Below, one piece after another: positions 17,221-26,023 of a DNA stretch of 64,000 nt; position 1 is the stretch's first letter, and the number at the start of each line of letters is the position of its first letter. This DNA comes from Prostheceraeus crozeri. Its lineage: Eukaryota; Platyhelminthes; Polycladida; Euryleptidae. A program made the position numbers and the translations under genes. The stretch spans positions 41,324 through 105,323 of the forward strand of contig CAJQUW010008941.1 in assembly GCA_907163375.1 (NCBI GenBank), given 5' to 3'. Under the pieces are notes generated by a model that did not search any database, was not told the DNA's origin, and worked only from the letters and a program-made list of their open reading frames with translations.

Positions 17221-17520
17221 CCATCATTCTTTCTGCATTACTATCATGATCAGTGAATTCCGTGGTAAATTTATTCAAAACTGCAAAAAAACTGCAGTTC
17301 AGTTAATAAGATCGAAAGTGTATACATTGGGGATGTAAATAGCGGGTATCGGGGAAGATCTCTCACTTTCCTAGTGATCAGTACAAGGCCTTCGGGCTGT
17401 CGACGGGATCGAGTGCCACTCACTACACTCAAATCTATCATTCCTCGCTAAGTGTAATGCTTTTAGGAATATGACTGTACTACCTGATTCCAAACTTATA
17501 CAAATTTCATTATCTTACAG
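17221..17520. other. Upstream region of the three-gene array
   Basis: No gene seen. It ends in a good 3' splice site (pyrimidine-rich, TTATCTTACAG at 17510-17520), so an upstream non-coding exon of gene A may lie here or further left. No TATA box was found at a convincing distance. Confidence 0.4.
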
Positions 17521-17540
17521 TTAACGATAAAATCTCAGGC

Positions 17541-18719
17541 ATGGCTAACGATAAAAACAGAAAATTCCATATCAAGATGTGTGTATGCGGTCGTATAAAT
17601 CGCAGTGCGGACGCCAAGGCGCATGTAAAGAAGGCGGGCACTGACCACATGATTATCCTGAATAGGGTTGCGTGTGTAAAGTGTAGAGTGCTGAAGGGTG
17701 ATGAGGATGAGGCGTGTTTTTACAGAGTGCATGCTGACTGTAGTGGAGGATTGATGAATGACGTGCGATTCACGCAGTTGATTGTTAAAGAGAGGGAGCG
17801 AATGTTGGCGATAGAGCGAGAGGGCAAGGTTCAGAATGTTGTTGAGAATGTTGTTGAGGATGATGAGTTGGCGAGAGCAATTGCGTCGTTGGAGGGTGAG
17901 ATTGAGCGAAAGAGAGTGCTTGAGAGTGATGATGATGACGATGTGGATTTAGATAGGGAGCGTGTGAGGAAGCGTGTGAGGAAGTTGAGCTCTTCGTCGT
18001 CGGAGGTGTCAAACATTGTCATCACCGATCCCCCGCAGAGCTCATCTTCCCCAAAAGTGAAGAGTGGTGGGATTCGTATGCAGTCGGCGAGGTGGTTGAA
18101 GGATGAAGAGAAGAGGCATGTATCGCAGCAGATGGCGCATGATTTGTTGGTGAATAAGTATGAGAGTTTGAAGAAGGTGAAGGATGAAGTTGTGAAAGAG
18201 TTGGATGAGTTGAAAAAGAAGGAACTGAAGTCGAAGGAGGTAGCGGATGAGAACATACGAATGAGGCGTATTGTGACTGATTTGAAGAATAAGACGCGAG
18301 AGTTGGAAGAGAAGAATGATGAGTGTGAGAAGAGGGCGAGTGCTGCGGAGAGAAGAATGAGAGATGCAGAAGCGAAGTTTGAGGAGATGATGAAGGAGAT
18401 GAGTGTGTTGAGAGCGAGGAATGTTGAGTTGGAGAGGAATGTGGCTCGACGGGGTGATGAGAGGCAGGCGTATGAGAAGTTGGAGCGCATGAGGGATGAG
18501 TGGAATCGTGTGAATGAGGATCGTTTGTTTGAATTTCACATCCCTATTCGGGATAATCATTTGGACGGTCAAGTTCTTGTAAACCAGAATTTAGATGACT
18601 CCATCATATGCTACAACGGCCATCCAACCAAAAAATGCCTACACGCCAGCCTACGAATGCGCGGTCATCTGCACAAATTCTCGATTCGGAAACGCGCGAG
18701 ACTGCCGAAGGATGACTAA
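17541..18719 (+). CDS. Array gene A: zinc-binding coiled-coil protein
   Basis: A 392-residue protein of unrecognised family. Residues about 13-70 have a Cys/His cluster (MCVCGR, VACVKCR, CFYRVHADCSGG) likely to bind zinc. From about 85 to 320 it is dominated by Glu/Lys/Arg heptads (EREKMLAIERE-type, ELEEKNDECEKRASAAERR), a long coiled coil. The tail (CYNGHPTKKCLHASLRMRGH, ending RKRARLPKDD) is basic. The DNA is unusually purine-rich on the coding strand. The exon is bounded by a 3' splice site at 17520 and a 5' splice site at 18721 (TTG|GTAAGTG), 2 bases past the stop, so the 3' UTR is spliced before the hairpin-ribozyme unit. Confidence 0.7.
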   Translation: MANDKNRKFHIKMCVCGRINRSADAKAHVKKAGTDHMIILNRVACVKCRVLKGDEDEACFYRVHADCSGGLMNDVRFTQLIVKERERMLAIEREGKVQNVVENVVEDDELARAIASLEGEIERKRVLESDDDDDVDLDRERVRKRVRKLSSSSSEVSNIVITDPPQSSSSPKVKSGGIRMQSARWLKDEEKRHVSQQMAHDLLVNKYESLKKVKDEVVKELDELKKKELKSKEVADENIRMRRIVTDLKNKTRELEEKNDECEKRASAAERRMRDAEAKFEEMMKEMSVLRARNVELERNVARRGDERQAYEKLERMRDEWNRVNEDRLFEFHIPIRDNHLDGQVLVNQNLDDSIICYNGHPTKKCLHASLRMRGHLHKFSIRKRARLPKDD

Positions 18720-18721
18720 CT

Positions 18722-18784
18722 TGGTAAGTGAAAAAGTAAATAAGATAGTATATCCTATTCTAATACATTTCATTTTCATTGCAG
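18722..18784 (+). other. 63-base intron in the 3' UTR of gene A
   Basis: GTAAGTGAAA at 18722 and TTTTCATTGCAG ending at 18784 form a canonical pair. An alternative frame crossing this intron runs into the hairpin and is not favoured. Confidence 0.6.
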
Positions 18785-18836
18785 ATCTTTGCCCGCCTTC
18801 ATCACCCCATCAATTCACTCCCGAGAACGAACCATC

Positions 18837-18852
18837 GGCTCTCTTAAGGGCC
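18837..18852 (+). promoter_or_regulatory. Histone-mRNA-like 3' hairpin of gene A
   Basis: GGCTCT-CTTA-AGGGCC, a 6-bp stem with a 4-base loop, preceded by GAACCATC and followed by ACCTA. This is the layout of the replication-dependent histone mRNA stem-loop (GG-pyrimidine stem, 4-base loop, ACC tail), though the loop CTTA differs from the usual TTTC. Confidence 0.65.
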
Positions 18853-18857
18853 ACCTA

Positions 18858-18926
18858 GGGGCAAGACATGATAGAACCTCCACGCGGTTTGCCCTGGGCA
18901 GTCTTCGGACTGGCGAATACTATCAT
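18858..18926 (+). ncRNA. HDV-like self-cleaving ribozyme A
   Basis: All helices of the HDV-like nested double pseudoknot are present. P1 is 18858-18864 (GGGGCAA) with 18889-18895 (TTGCCCT), opening with the usual G-U pair at the cleavage site. P2 is 18868-18874 (ATGATAG) with 18920-18926 (CTATCAT). P3 is ACC 18876-18878 with GGT 18886-18888. L3 is TCCACGC; P4 is CAGTC-TTCG-GACTG (18899-18912). J4/2 is GCGAATA with the expected catalytic C at 18914. GGG 18896-18898 can form P1.1 with L3 cytosines. Predicted cleavage is between 18857 and 18858, five bases after the hairpin. Confidence 0.92.
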
Positions 18927-18927
18927 T

Positions 18928-18953
18928 AAGTTGAATCTGCGATCAGTCAACTT
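18928..18953 (+). repeat. Hairpin following the ribozyme
   Basis: AAGTTGA-AT-CTG-CGAT-CAG-TCAACTT folds into 7+3 base pairs. It is conserved after all three ribozymes, with loop CGAT or CTAT. Confidence 0.6.
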
Positions 18954-18977
18954 GAACGTTGCGTCGCGTTAGAGGGG

Positions 18978-18985
18978 TATATAAA
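18978..18985 (+). promoter_or_regulatory. TATA box of array gene B
   Basis: TATATAAA, 32 bases before the first ATG (19017), followed by TCATTTCATTTCATTTC, where transcription would start. The 5' UTR would be only about 10 bases. Confidence 0.65.
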
Positions 18986-19016
18986 CCACCGCCTCTCATT
19001 TCATTTCATTTCAATC

Positions 19017-19283
19017 ATGCAGACGCCGAACAGTCAAGTCAGCTCTCCTCGCGGACCGCAGTTAAGGCCGCGAAATTTATTTGAGGAGTTTGTAAGGCTA
19101 GAGGAGCAAGACAGAGTCCACAATAATCTTGCTCGGATTGGCAATCCGATGACAGCAACTGTTGTCAATCCAACGGAATGGCGCTACATTCCACTTTTCA
19201 GCCATGTGCCAATTAGCGTGGAAGTCGACACTGCTACCAAAGAGAGAGTCAAAGACTCTCTCAGCAGAATTGATAGGCTGTAA
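19017..19283 (+). CDS. Array gene B: small unknown protein
   Basis: An 88-residue intronless protein starting MQTPNSQVSSPRG, basic and proline/serine-containing at the N-terminus, with a charged helical C-terminus (ATKERVKDSLSRIDRL). Family not recognised; no signal peptide or membrane segment. Support for coding is contextual: a TATA box at the right distance, a single clean ATG, and a stop 29 bases before the same hairpin-ribozyme unit that follows genes A and C. Confidence 0.6.
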   Translation: MQTPNSQVSSPRGPQLRPRNLFEEFVRLEEQDRVHNNLARIGNPMTATVVNPTEWRYIPLFSHVPISVEVDTATKERVKDSLSRIDRL

Positions 19284-19312
19284 GATGACGTTACTCCCGA
19301 GAACGAACCACC

Positions 19313-19328
19313 GGCTCTCTTAAGGGCC
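19313..19328 (+). promoter_or_regulatory. Histone-mRNA-like 3' hairpin of gene B
   Basis: GGCTCT-CTTA-AGGGCC, preceded by GAACCACC and followed by ACCAT, five bases before the predicted ribozyme cleavage site. It begins 29 bases after the gene B stop. Confidence 0.65.
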
Positions 19329-19333
19329 ACCAT

Positions 19334-19402
19334 GGGGCAAGATTTGATAGAACCTCCTCGCGGTTTGCCCTGGGCAGTCTTCAGACTGGCGAATACTATC
19401 AT
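19334..19402 (+). ncRNA. HDV-like self-cleaving ribozyme B
   Basis: Same architecture and length (69) as ribozyme A. P1 is GGGGCAA/TTGCCCT; P2 is TTGATAG with CTATCAT, the outer pair lost; L3 is TCCTCGC. P4 is CAGTC/GACTG with loop TTCA, and J4/2 is GCGAATA with the catalytic C at 19390. Substitutions relative to A fall in loops, in the P1-P2 joint or in the terminal P2 pair. Confidence 0.9.
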
Positions 19403-19501
19403 TAAGTTGAATCTGCTATCAGTCAACTTGAACGTTATGCAGTCGATTGCTATCCCTGAAGCATTCTGATTCGCTGTTGAGCAATTCATTGTTGAAAACC
19501 C

Positions 19502-19509
19502 TATATAAG
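19502..19509 (+). promoter_or_regulatory. TATA box of array gene C
   Basis: TATATAAG, 41 bases before the ATG at 19550. About 60 bases upstream lies gcagtcgattgctatccctg (19441-19460), a 20-mer that is repeated in every unit of the tandem array at 20.3-21.1 kb. Confidence 0.65.
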
Positions 19510-19549
19510 CCAGAAGATTGTAGCACTTCTCATTCAATTTGAAGTCACG

Positions 19550-19795
19550 ATGGAAGCAACATCTACTAGCACCATTCCCGTCTTCATCGATGAAGACAGC
19601 GCCATTCTCGAGTTCATCATCCTCGACGAGTGGGATGAGAAGAAGGGGAAGATCAAGAAGATCGTTTGGACGGATGAGGTATGGACTCCGAATACCACTC
19701 GCATCCGAAAGGTGCCAGATGCACCACCACGGCTTAGGCGGTACAGGGTTTATGACAACCTAACTGTCATACCCATTGACTATTCCAGCCAATAG
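19550..19795 (+). CDS. Array gene C: small unknown protein
   Basis: An 81-residue intronless protein starting MEATSTSTIPVF, acidic in the first part (IDEDSAILEFIILDEWDEK), then lysine- and arginine-rich, ending IPIDYSSQ. Family not recognised. Supported by its TATA box, the single ATG after a short leader and the stop 32 bases before a hairpin-ribozyme unit. An overlapping frame from 19539 is less likely because it lacks this arrangement. Confidence 0.6.
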   Translation: MEATSTSTIPVFIDEDSAILEFIILDEWDEKKGKIKKIVWTDEVWTPNTTRIRKVPDAPPRLRRYRVYDNLTVIPIDYSSQ

Positions 19796-19827
19796 TCAAC
19801 TTAATTCACACCCGAGAATGAACCATC

Positions 19828-19843
19828 GGCTCTCTTAAGGGCC
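19828..19843 (+). promoter_or_regulatory. Histone-mRNA-like 3' hairpin of gene C
   Basis: GGCTCT-CTTA-AGGGCC, preceded by GAACCATC and followed by ACCAT, 32 bases after the gene C stop. Confidence 0.65.
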
Positions 19844-19848
19844 ACCAT

Positions 19849-19917
19849 GGGGCAAGACATGATAGAACCTCCACGCGGTTTGCCCTGGGCAGTCTTCGGA
19901 CTGGCGAATACTATCAT
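19849..19917 (+). ncRNA. HDV-like self-cleaving ribozyme C
   Basis: 69 bases, identical to ribozyme A over the whole fold: P1, P2, L3 TCCACGC, P4 with TTCG loop, J4/2 with the catalytic C at 19905. Predicted cleavage is between 19848 and 19849. The hairpin AAGTTGA...TCAACTT follows. Confidence 0.92.
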
Positions 19918-19944
19918 TAAGTTGAATCTGCTATCAGTCAACTT

Positions 19945-20290
19945 GAACGTTGCAAATGAAGTTCGGTGTAATACTTCCTTTCGACGGGCGTTCCTGTAAA
20001 GGGCGGCGGTGAAACCCGTAGCTATGTATACCGCAAGGGACATTCGGCAATGGTCAATCTTGTTTAACCTCTCTGCGTCATGTTTGCAAGTGATTGCCTC
20101 TGTCTCAACGTAGTATGCATTCGCGCCAGGGCGACATTTAGCCAACTGTCGAAGGTTGCCTAAAACTTTCCATTGCATACGTCATGAGAACCATGGGTTC
20201 TACCTGTCTCTATCAATGAGACGAATTGATGAATGGAATGAAATGGGAGGACACTCACGCGCCACACACAACATAACACACTTCTCTCTT
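19945..20290. other. Gene-poor stretch after ribozyme C
   Basis: No TATA-ATG-hairpin unit follows ribozyme C. A short plus-strand frame (MKFGVILPFDGRSC) and a minus-strand frame running back into the ribozyme are both unconvincing. It ends at the first unit of the tandem array. Confidence 0.4.
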
Positions 20291-21118
20291 CCGTAGTCTA
20301 ACAAGCTCTTTACACATGGATCGCAGTCGATTGCTATCCCTGTATCAGAAGTGTAAGCTATCTTAATTTTATTTGACACTATTTCATCTATCATCATCAT
20401 CGCCCATATGAAATGTTTTAAGATTTACAAGTTAGACTAAGCGTGCTACTATTTCCAAATGAATAAAGTATACATGGTTAAATCATCCACTTAAGCCCAT
20501 CCGTAGTCTAACAAGCTCTTTACACATGGATCGCAGTCGATTGCTATCCCTGTATCAGAAGTGTAAGCTATCTTAATTTTATTTGACACTATTTCACCTA
20601 TCATCATCGCCCATATGAAATGTTTTAAGATTTACAAGTTAGACTAAGCGTGCTACTATTTCCAAATGAATAAAGTATACATGGTTAAATCATCCACTTA
20701 AGCCCATCCGTAGTCTAACAAGCTCTTTACACATGGATCGCAGTCGATTGCTATCCCTGTATCAGAAGTGTAAGCTATCTTAATTTTATTTGACACTATT
20801 TCACCTATCATCATCGCCCATATGAAATGTTTTAAGATTTACAAGTTAGACTAAACGTGCTACTATTTCCAAATGAAAAAGTATACATGGTTAAATCATC
20901 CACTTAAGCCCATCCGTAGTCTAACAAGCTCTTTACACATGGATCGCAGTCGATTGCTATCCCTGTATCAGAAGTGTAAGCTATCTTAATTTTATTTGAC
21001 ACTATTTCACCTATCATCATCGCCCATATGAAATGTTATAAGATTTACAAGTTAGACTAAGCGTGCTACTATTTCCAAATGAAAATGTATACATGGTTAA
21101 ATCATCCACTGAAGCCCC
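20291..21118. repeat. Four-unit 206-210-bp tandem repeat
   Basis: Units begin at CCGTAGTCTAACAAGC at 20291, 20501, 20708 and 20914 and are nearly identical, each containing gcagtcgattgctatccctg, a CATCATCGCCCATATGAAATG stretch and TACATGGTTAAATCATCCAC. The first unit has extra ATC triplets. No frame is open across units. It lies between the ribozyme array and the Polinton 2 polymerase promoter. Confidence 0.95.
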
Positions 21119-21167
21119 ATTCAAGTAAGTCAGTATGAAAGCAAAGATAATACGAAATAAAAATTTA

Positions 21168-21614
21168 TTATGGCATGTATTTCAAAAGGTCTTCATCGTC
21201 AATATCGTCCCAGAGTCTGGCTTCACATAGATAACAAAAACAGTTCACTTGCTTTAATCGTTCTTCCACTGCGGGCCTCACTTTGTCGATATACTCCCAC
21301 TCCGCCATAGTTCGTGGCTGGGAGTTAGGGATGTACCACTCCCATAATTGGTGGAGGAATTTGGTGCTGGTGATCTCCATCACATCGTCAGTATCGTACT
21401 GGAGATACTTCCACCTCACGCCTGTCAAGTCGGGACACTCCTTCTCACATACACTCTCTTCGTCGTCCGCTGGCAATGACAACTTTCTGATATTATCCAG
21501 TCGGTACACCTTCTCTACCTTCCCCTTCGTTGGAGCGTTTGGTGCAACGAGCGCCTTTGGTGTTGAGCATGGAGAAGAGAATTTTGTGTTTGGTGTTGTC
21601 GGAGGGCTTGTCAT
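21168..21614 (-). CDS. Unknown small protein divergent from polymerase B
   Basis: A 148-residue protein starting MTSPPTTPNTKFSSP. The first 45 residues are Pro/Ser/Thr-rich and basic; the rest is acidic with several Trp (GVRWKYLQYDTDD, HQLWEWYIPNSQP) and a CFCYLCEARLW cysteine group near the C-terminus, ending DEDLLKYMP. Family not recognised. AATAAA overlaps the stop on the minus strand (about 21164-21169). It is divergent from polymerase B across about 270 bases holding CCAAT and TATA elements, so it probably belongs to the element and may share its promoter. Confidence 0.6.
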   Translation of the reverse strand: MTSPPTTPNTKFSSPCSTPKALVAPNAPTKGKVEKVYRLDNIRKLSLPADDEESVCEKECPDLTGVRWKYLQYDTDDVMEITSTKFLHQLWEWYIPNSQPRTMAEWEYIDKVRPAVEERLKQVNCFCYLCEARLWDDIDDEDLLKYMP

Positions 21615-21671
21615 GTTGACTGTGAATAATAAATTTGAAATGTTTTCTAATTCTTAAGTATCAACAAGCAA

Positions 21672-21718
21672 CCAATCAGAATGAACAGCCAATGAATGAT
21701 GAATATGAAAGTATATAT
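21672..21718 (+). promoter_or_regulatory. Left-end promoter: two CCAAT boxes and a TATA-like box (copy 2)
   Basis: CCAAT at 21672-21676 and 21689-21693 precedes TATATAT at 21712-21718; the leader ATG is 170 bases downstream. The right-end promoter has the same order of elements. Confidence 0.6.
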
Positions 21719-21886
21719 GTAAAGTGACATTCGTGTCATTTCACTCTGTCTTTGTGACATATGTGAAGTGTTCTCTGGCGAATTCTATATTTGAGGCGTA
21801 CAAGTGAACTGCTCTCTCGTGAATTTCAAATTTGAGTGAAGTCTCTATCTTGTTGAAGTATCAACCTTAAACTTGATTTCGTTGAA

Positions 21887-24800
21887 ATGGTAAGTTGAAA
21901 ATTTCTTCACTCATCTCCCTCAAACGTGTGGCTAATAGCATCTTCCTCAATTTCAGGCATCAACTTCATCAACAACGCCCTCCCTTCTCGAGGAAAGTTT
22001 AGAGTTGTTGAGTCAAAGTAGGTTGTAACAATACACTGAGACTTGAACAGAGATGATAGAATGATTTCTCTTTCAGGTGATGTGAGTTCCAGCTCAGGAC
22101 TCTCGCGACAAGGCAACGAGTGGGAATGTGCCGACTGCGGACATATGTTTACAAGGAAGCACAGTCTCCTTCGACACATCAAACAACGTGTGTGTCAACG
22201 CAAAGCGGCGTCAATCTCCGGAGGTGAAGTTGATTCTGACGATGACATCTCCTTTCCTTGCGATTTGTGCCCTCTTTCTTTTGATAGTCACTTTCAGCGA
22301 TCTTCGCACAGACTTCAACACACGCATGCAAATGATCACTACACCAACGGTACCTCTACCATCTCCCTCATTAATGTTTCACATAATAATTTAGTACGCG
22401 ACTACTGCATGGAGTCCAATACTCAAATAGTAGATTTTCCTGAGTGGCTCCTTCAAAATTCTAACTTTATCGAAGCGCTCTTCAACAATTTAGACAATTT
22501 TAGAATGAAGGCGCTCATCTACCTTAAACTAAAATATATTAAGATAGATTTTCAAACGGGTCAAGTGACGGAGAGAATACAGTTTCATGTTCCTTCCTCT
22601 TCCGCAACCGAAGTTGTAGACTGCGAGTCTTGGCTAAATTTTCACATTCAATGTTTAAAATCAAATGTAGATAAATTCAATCAACGCGACAGCGCTCTCA
22701 TTTTTGATGGTGTGGACTCAGCCATATTCAAAATTTCCCTATTAGAAAGTCATGCAGCTCGAGGCACATTTACACTACCAAAAACGTTGTATAATAAGAA
22801 AGCTGTCATCAATGTCGATTGTAAATCACAGTGTTTCAAATATGCAGTCCTATCCATCCTTCACTATAATGACATCAACGCGAATCGAAATCATACCTAT
22901 AGCTATAGACAGTGGGAGGATGAACTAGACTTTGAAGGTTGTGATAGTAACAACATGAAAATCAAAGATGTAGAAACGTTCGAAAAACATAATAAGATTA
23001 AAATTGTCGTTCACGTGTGGGAGAAGGGGTTGAAGGGTGCCCGCTATAATTCACGTTCAACTTGTTATGAACGTGTAGTCAACCTCTTATTAGTAAAACA
23101 AGATGATAGCGAGGAATGGCACTACTGTGGTATTCCCAAAATCTCTCGCTTGCACACTCACTTGGGGCACTCTAAAAGAGGTGAACATTTTGTATGCGAC
23201 CGCTGCATCCACTCCTTTTGGAGTAAAGATAAATTTGAAACTCACTATGAATGGTGCAAGCGAGGTAAATTACAAATGGAACGCATGCCCAAAGATAAAA
23301 TATTTTCACATAGGGATAATGGTGACGAATTAAGTCCCCTGCGTGTCATTTACGCAGACATAGAATGCTACATTGATGATATCATCCACAAGCCAGCAGC
23401 CATATCCAGCTATGAAGTATGGCATGACCACTTTAGGAATAGACAAAACAAAATGCATACTTGGCAAGGTGAAGATTGCATTTCAAAATTTCTAGAATTT
23501 CTCAATAAAGCTGTTAAATTTCAACAATTATATGATTCCCAATTGCAGCGTAAGTCCCTACATATGTCAGATGAAGACAAACAAAAATTTGAAAGTTGCA
23601 CATCGTGCCCTAAATGTCATAAAACGTTTGATGACGATAAAATTAAGAAAGTGCGTGATCATGATCACATCACTGGTAAATTTAGAAACGCACTCTGCTC
23701 CAAATGTAACTTTTCACTTAGGTTGAGACGTCGTGTACTACCAGTCATTTTTCATAACTTTAAGGGCTATGACAGTCATATGCTCATAAAAGGAGGGTTG
23801 AGCCAGATGAAATCGTGGCAGTTTAATGTAATAGCGCAAACGAGAGAAAAATTCATGGCAATGACAGCAAAAGTACCAGTAGATAAAACTAAAGAAAATA
23901 AGACAGTCTTCTTCGAAATAAAATTTTTAGATTCATTTCAATTCATGTCAGCGTCACTAGCTTCTCTCGTTCGTAATCTCAAGTTTCTTCCCCATAGTCA
24001 AACTTTGAAGAAACACTATCCAAACTTAACGGATGAAATAATCACTCGCAAAGGAGTCTTTCCTTATGCGTATTTTAGCTCAATGTCTAAACTAAATGAA
24101 ACAACCCTTCCTTCCATTGACAAATTCAAAAACGATTTGACGGGTGAAGATTGTCCAGTAGAGGACTATGAACATGCTCAAGAGGCATGGTTAAAATTTG
24201 ATTGTAAAACGTTTGGCGATTATATGATCGCTTACTTAGAATTAGATGTCATTTTGCTGGCTGATGTCTTTCAGGAATTTCGACGAGTGGCATTAGAAGA
24301 AGACAAATTAGATCCTGTCCACTTTGTCAGTCTACCAGCCATGTCCTTTAAATCAGCCTTTAAAATGACTGGTGAGACCATTCATCTCTTACAAGACCCG
24401 GAGATGTATAATATATTTGAGCGCGGAATACGCGGTGGTCTCACATTTGTAAATAAACATCATATAAAATCTGAAACAGTAGGTGATGATCATATCCACC
24501 TAAAGTACTATGACCAAAATAATTTATATGGCAGTTCACTGTCTAAACCACTACCTCATTCCGAGTTTAGTTGGTTAAATCAAGATGAGCTTGAGTATTA
24601 CTCCAACCCTTCAAACATACTGAAGATTCCAGATGAAGGTGATTGGGGATATTATTTTGAAGTGGATTTGATTTATCCAAATAGCATTAAAAATAAAACT
24701 GCTGATTTCCCACTCGCACCTGAATCTGGTGAAGTGACTGAAGATATGTTTTCACCATTCATGTCACAAATTCATAATAACTTAACAGAGTGTGGACAGG

Positions 24801-25844
24801 CAAGGTACAAACTATGCCGCAAACTTTTACTCACCCAATATGATAAGAAAAATTATCTCGTACACTTCTGCATATTAAAATTCTATTTAGAAATGGGCAT
24901 GCTTCTAAAGTCAGTTCACCGCATTATCAAATTTAGACAGAAAGCCTTCCTCAAACCCTACATAGATAGTAACAGTCAAAAACGTGCACTCGCCCAAAAT
25001 AATTTTGAAAAGGATTTTTATAAATATAAGAATAACAGTCTTTTCGGAAAGACCATGGAGGATGTTAGAAAACGTATGAACTACAAACTAGTCGTTGATG
25101 AACAAAAATATCACAAATTGACCTCATCACCTCTTTTCATTGATAGAGACATCATCGATGAGGATCTTGTAGGTGTTAAAATGATAAAATCAGAAGTTGA
25201 GTTGTGCAAACCCATCTATATTGGGCAAGCCGTTTTAGATTATTCCAAGCTTGAAATGTATCAACTCTTCTACAAAATATTAAAACCATGCCCTCTCGTA
25301 AAAGAGGTTCGCTTGCTGGGTGGTGATACAGATAGTTTCTTTTTAGGAATTACCACTCAAAAAGATTTAAATTTTAATGAAGTAGGCAAGTCATTAGAAA
25401 AATATTTCGACACATCTAACTACAATCCCACTCATCCACTCTATTCCATACAGAATAAAGCCAGACTTGGTTGTTTTAAGGATGAAACAGCAGGAAAGGA
25501 AATAGATGAAATGATTCTCCTCCGTCCTAAAATGTATTCCATGAAATTAAAAGAAGCGTGCTAAAGGTATATCAAAATCCATTGTTCACAAAATGAAACA
25601 TCGGTCCTATAAGAAGGCCTATAAAAATAATACTATAACGTTTGTCAACATGACAATCTTAAAATCTCAAGTTCATACTGTGAAAACGCACACGTTCAAG
25701 AAACGAGCGCTTTCAGCATGGGAGGATAAGAGGTGTTGGATAGGACATAACACATCTCTTCCACATGGACATCCTGACACAAACATACCTCCACCCAAAA
25801 GAATAAATCTCACGCTACCACATTCAGGAGATGTATTAACATAA
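21887..25844 (+). pseudogene. polB: Protein-primed DNA polymerase B, spliced, frameshifted near the end (copy 2)
   Basis: Exons are 21887-21889 (ATG), 21957-22017 and 22077 onward; introns of 67 and 59 bases have GT...AG ends and keep phase. Domains in order: two C2H2-like fingers (WECADCGHMF 22121; FPCDLCPLSF 22253); an N-terminal domain with CFKYAVLSILHYND; exonuclease motifs YADIECYID (23351), HNFKGYDSH (23754) and LELDVILLADVF (24236); polymerase motif A YDQNNLYGSS (24509), B NSLFGKTMEDV (25034) and C GGDTDSFFLG (25319). A zinc-binding HDHITGKF segment (23657) lies between exonuclease motifs I and II. A 17-base deletion near 25553, relative to copy 1, causes a stop at 25562-25564 and cuts off the last part, which continues in another frame to 25844. 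Confidence 0.95.
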
Positions 25845-25994
25845 TCAACTTTAACTCAGTATTTTGATGTTGCTTTTTGTAGATATACATGGTTGTTTTA
25901 TGTATCGCATGAGATCGTTTCTTCCTTGTGAATATATGCCTAGAGTCAGCCCATTCCCCCTTTATCTGTGAAAAGACTTTTTCATACACATATT

Positions 25995-26008
25995 TTTATT
26001 TCAATAAA
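25995..26008. terminator. Overlapping bidirectional polyadenylation signals (copy 2)
   Basis: TTTATT 25995-26000 (minus-strand AATAAA) and AATAAA 26003-26008, as in copy 1. Confidence 0.75.
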
Positions 26009-26023
26009 CATATCACAATGACT

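Noticed and set aside
18595-18858. Alternative reading frame at the end of gene A crossing the 3' intron
   Set aside because: It would read into the hairpin and ribozyme and ignores the clean stop at 18717-18719; after splicing it ends inside the hairpin.
19801-20178. 125-codon minus-strand ORF
   Set aside because: It runs through the antisense of ribozyme C; similar antisense frames appear at the other copies, so it is a shadow of the structured repeat.
14262-21890. Inverted partner of the Polinton right terminal repeat
   Set aside because: Searched by eye for the complement of GGCGGCCATCTTGCGCTATC and for long C-runs; only the piggyBac-like palindromes have such runs.
21887-22076. Use of the ATG at 22043 as the polymerase start
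   Set aside because: It lies inside a 59-base intron with good splice sites; the spliced model gives M-AST and matches the design at the other end.
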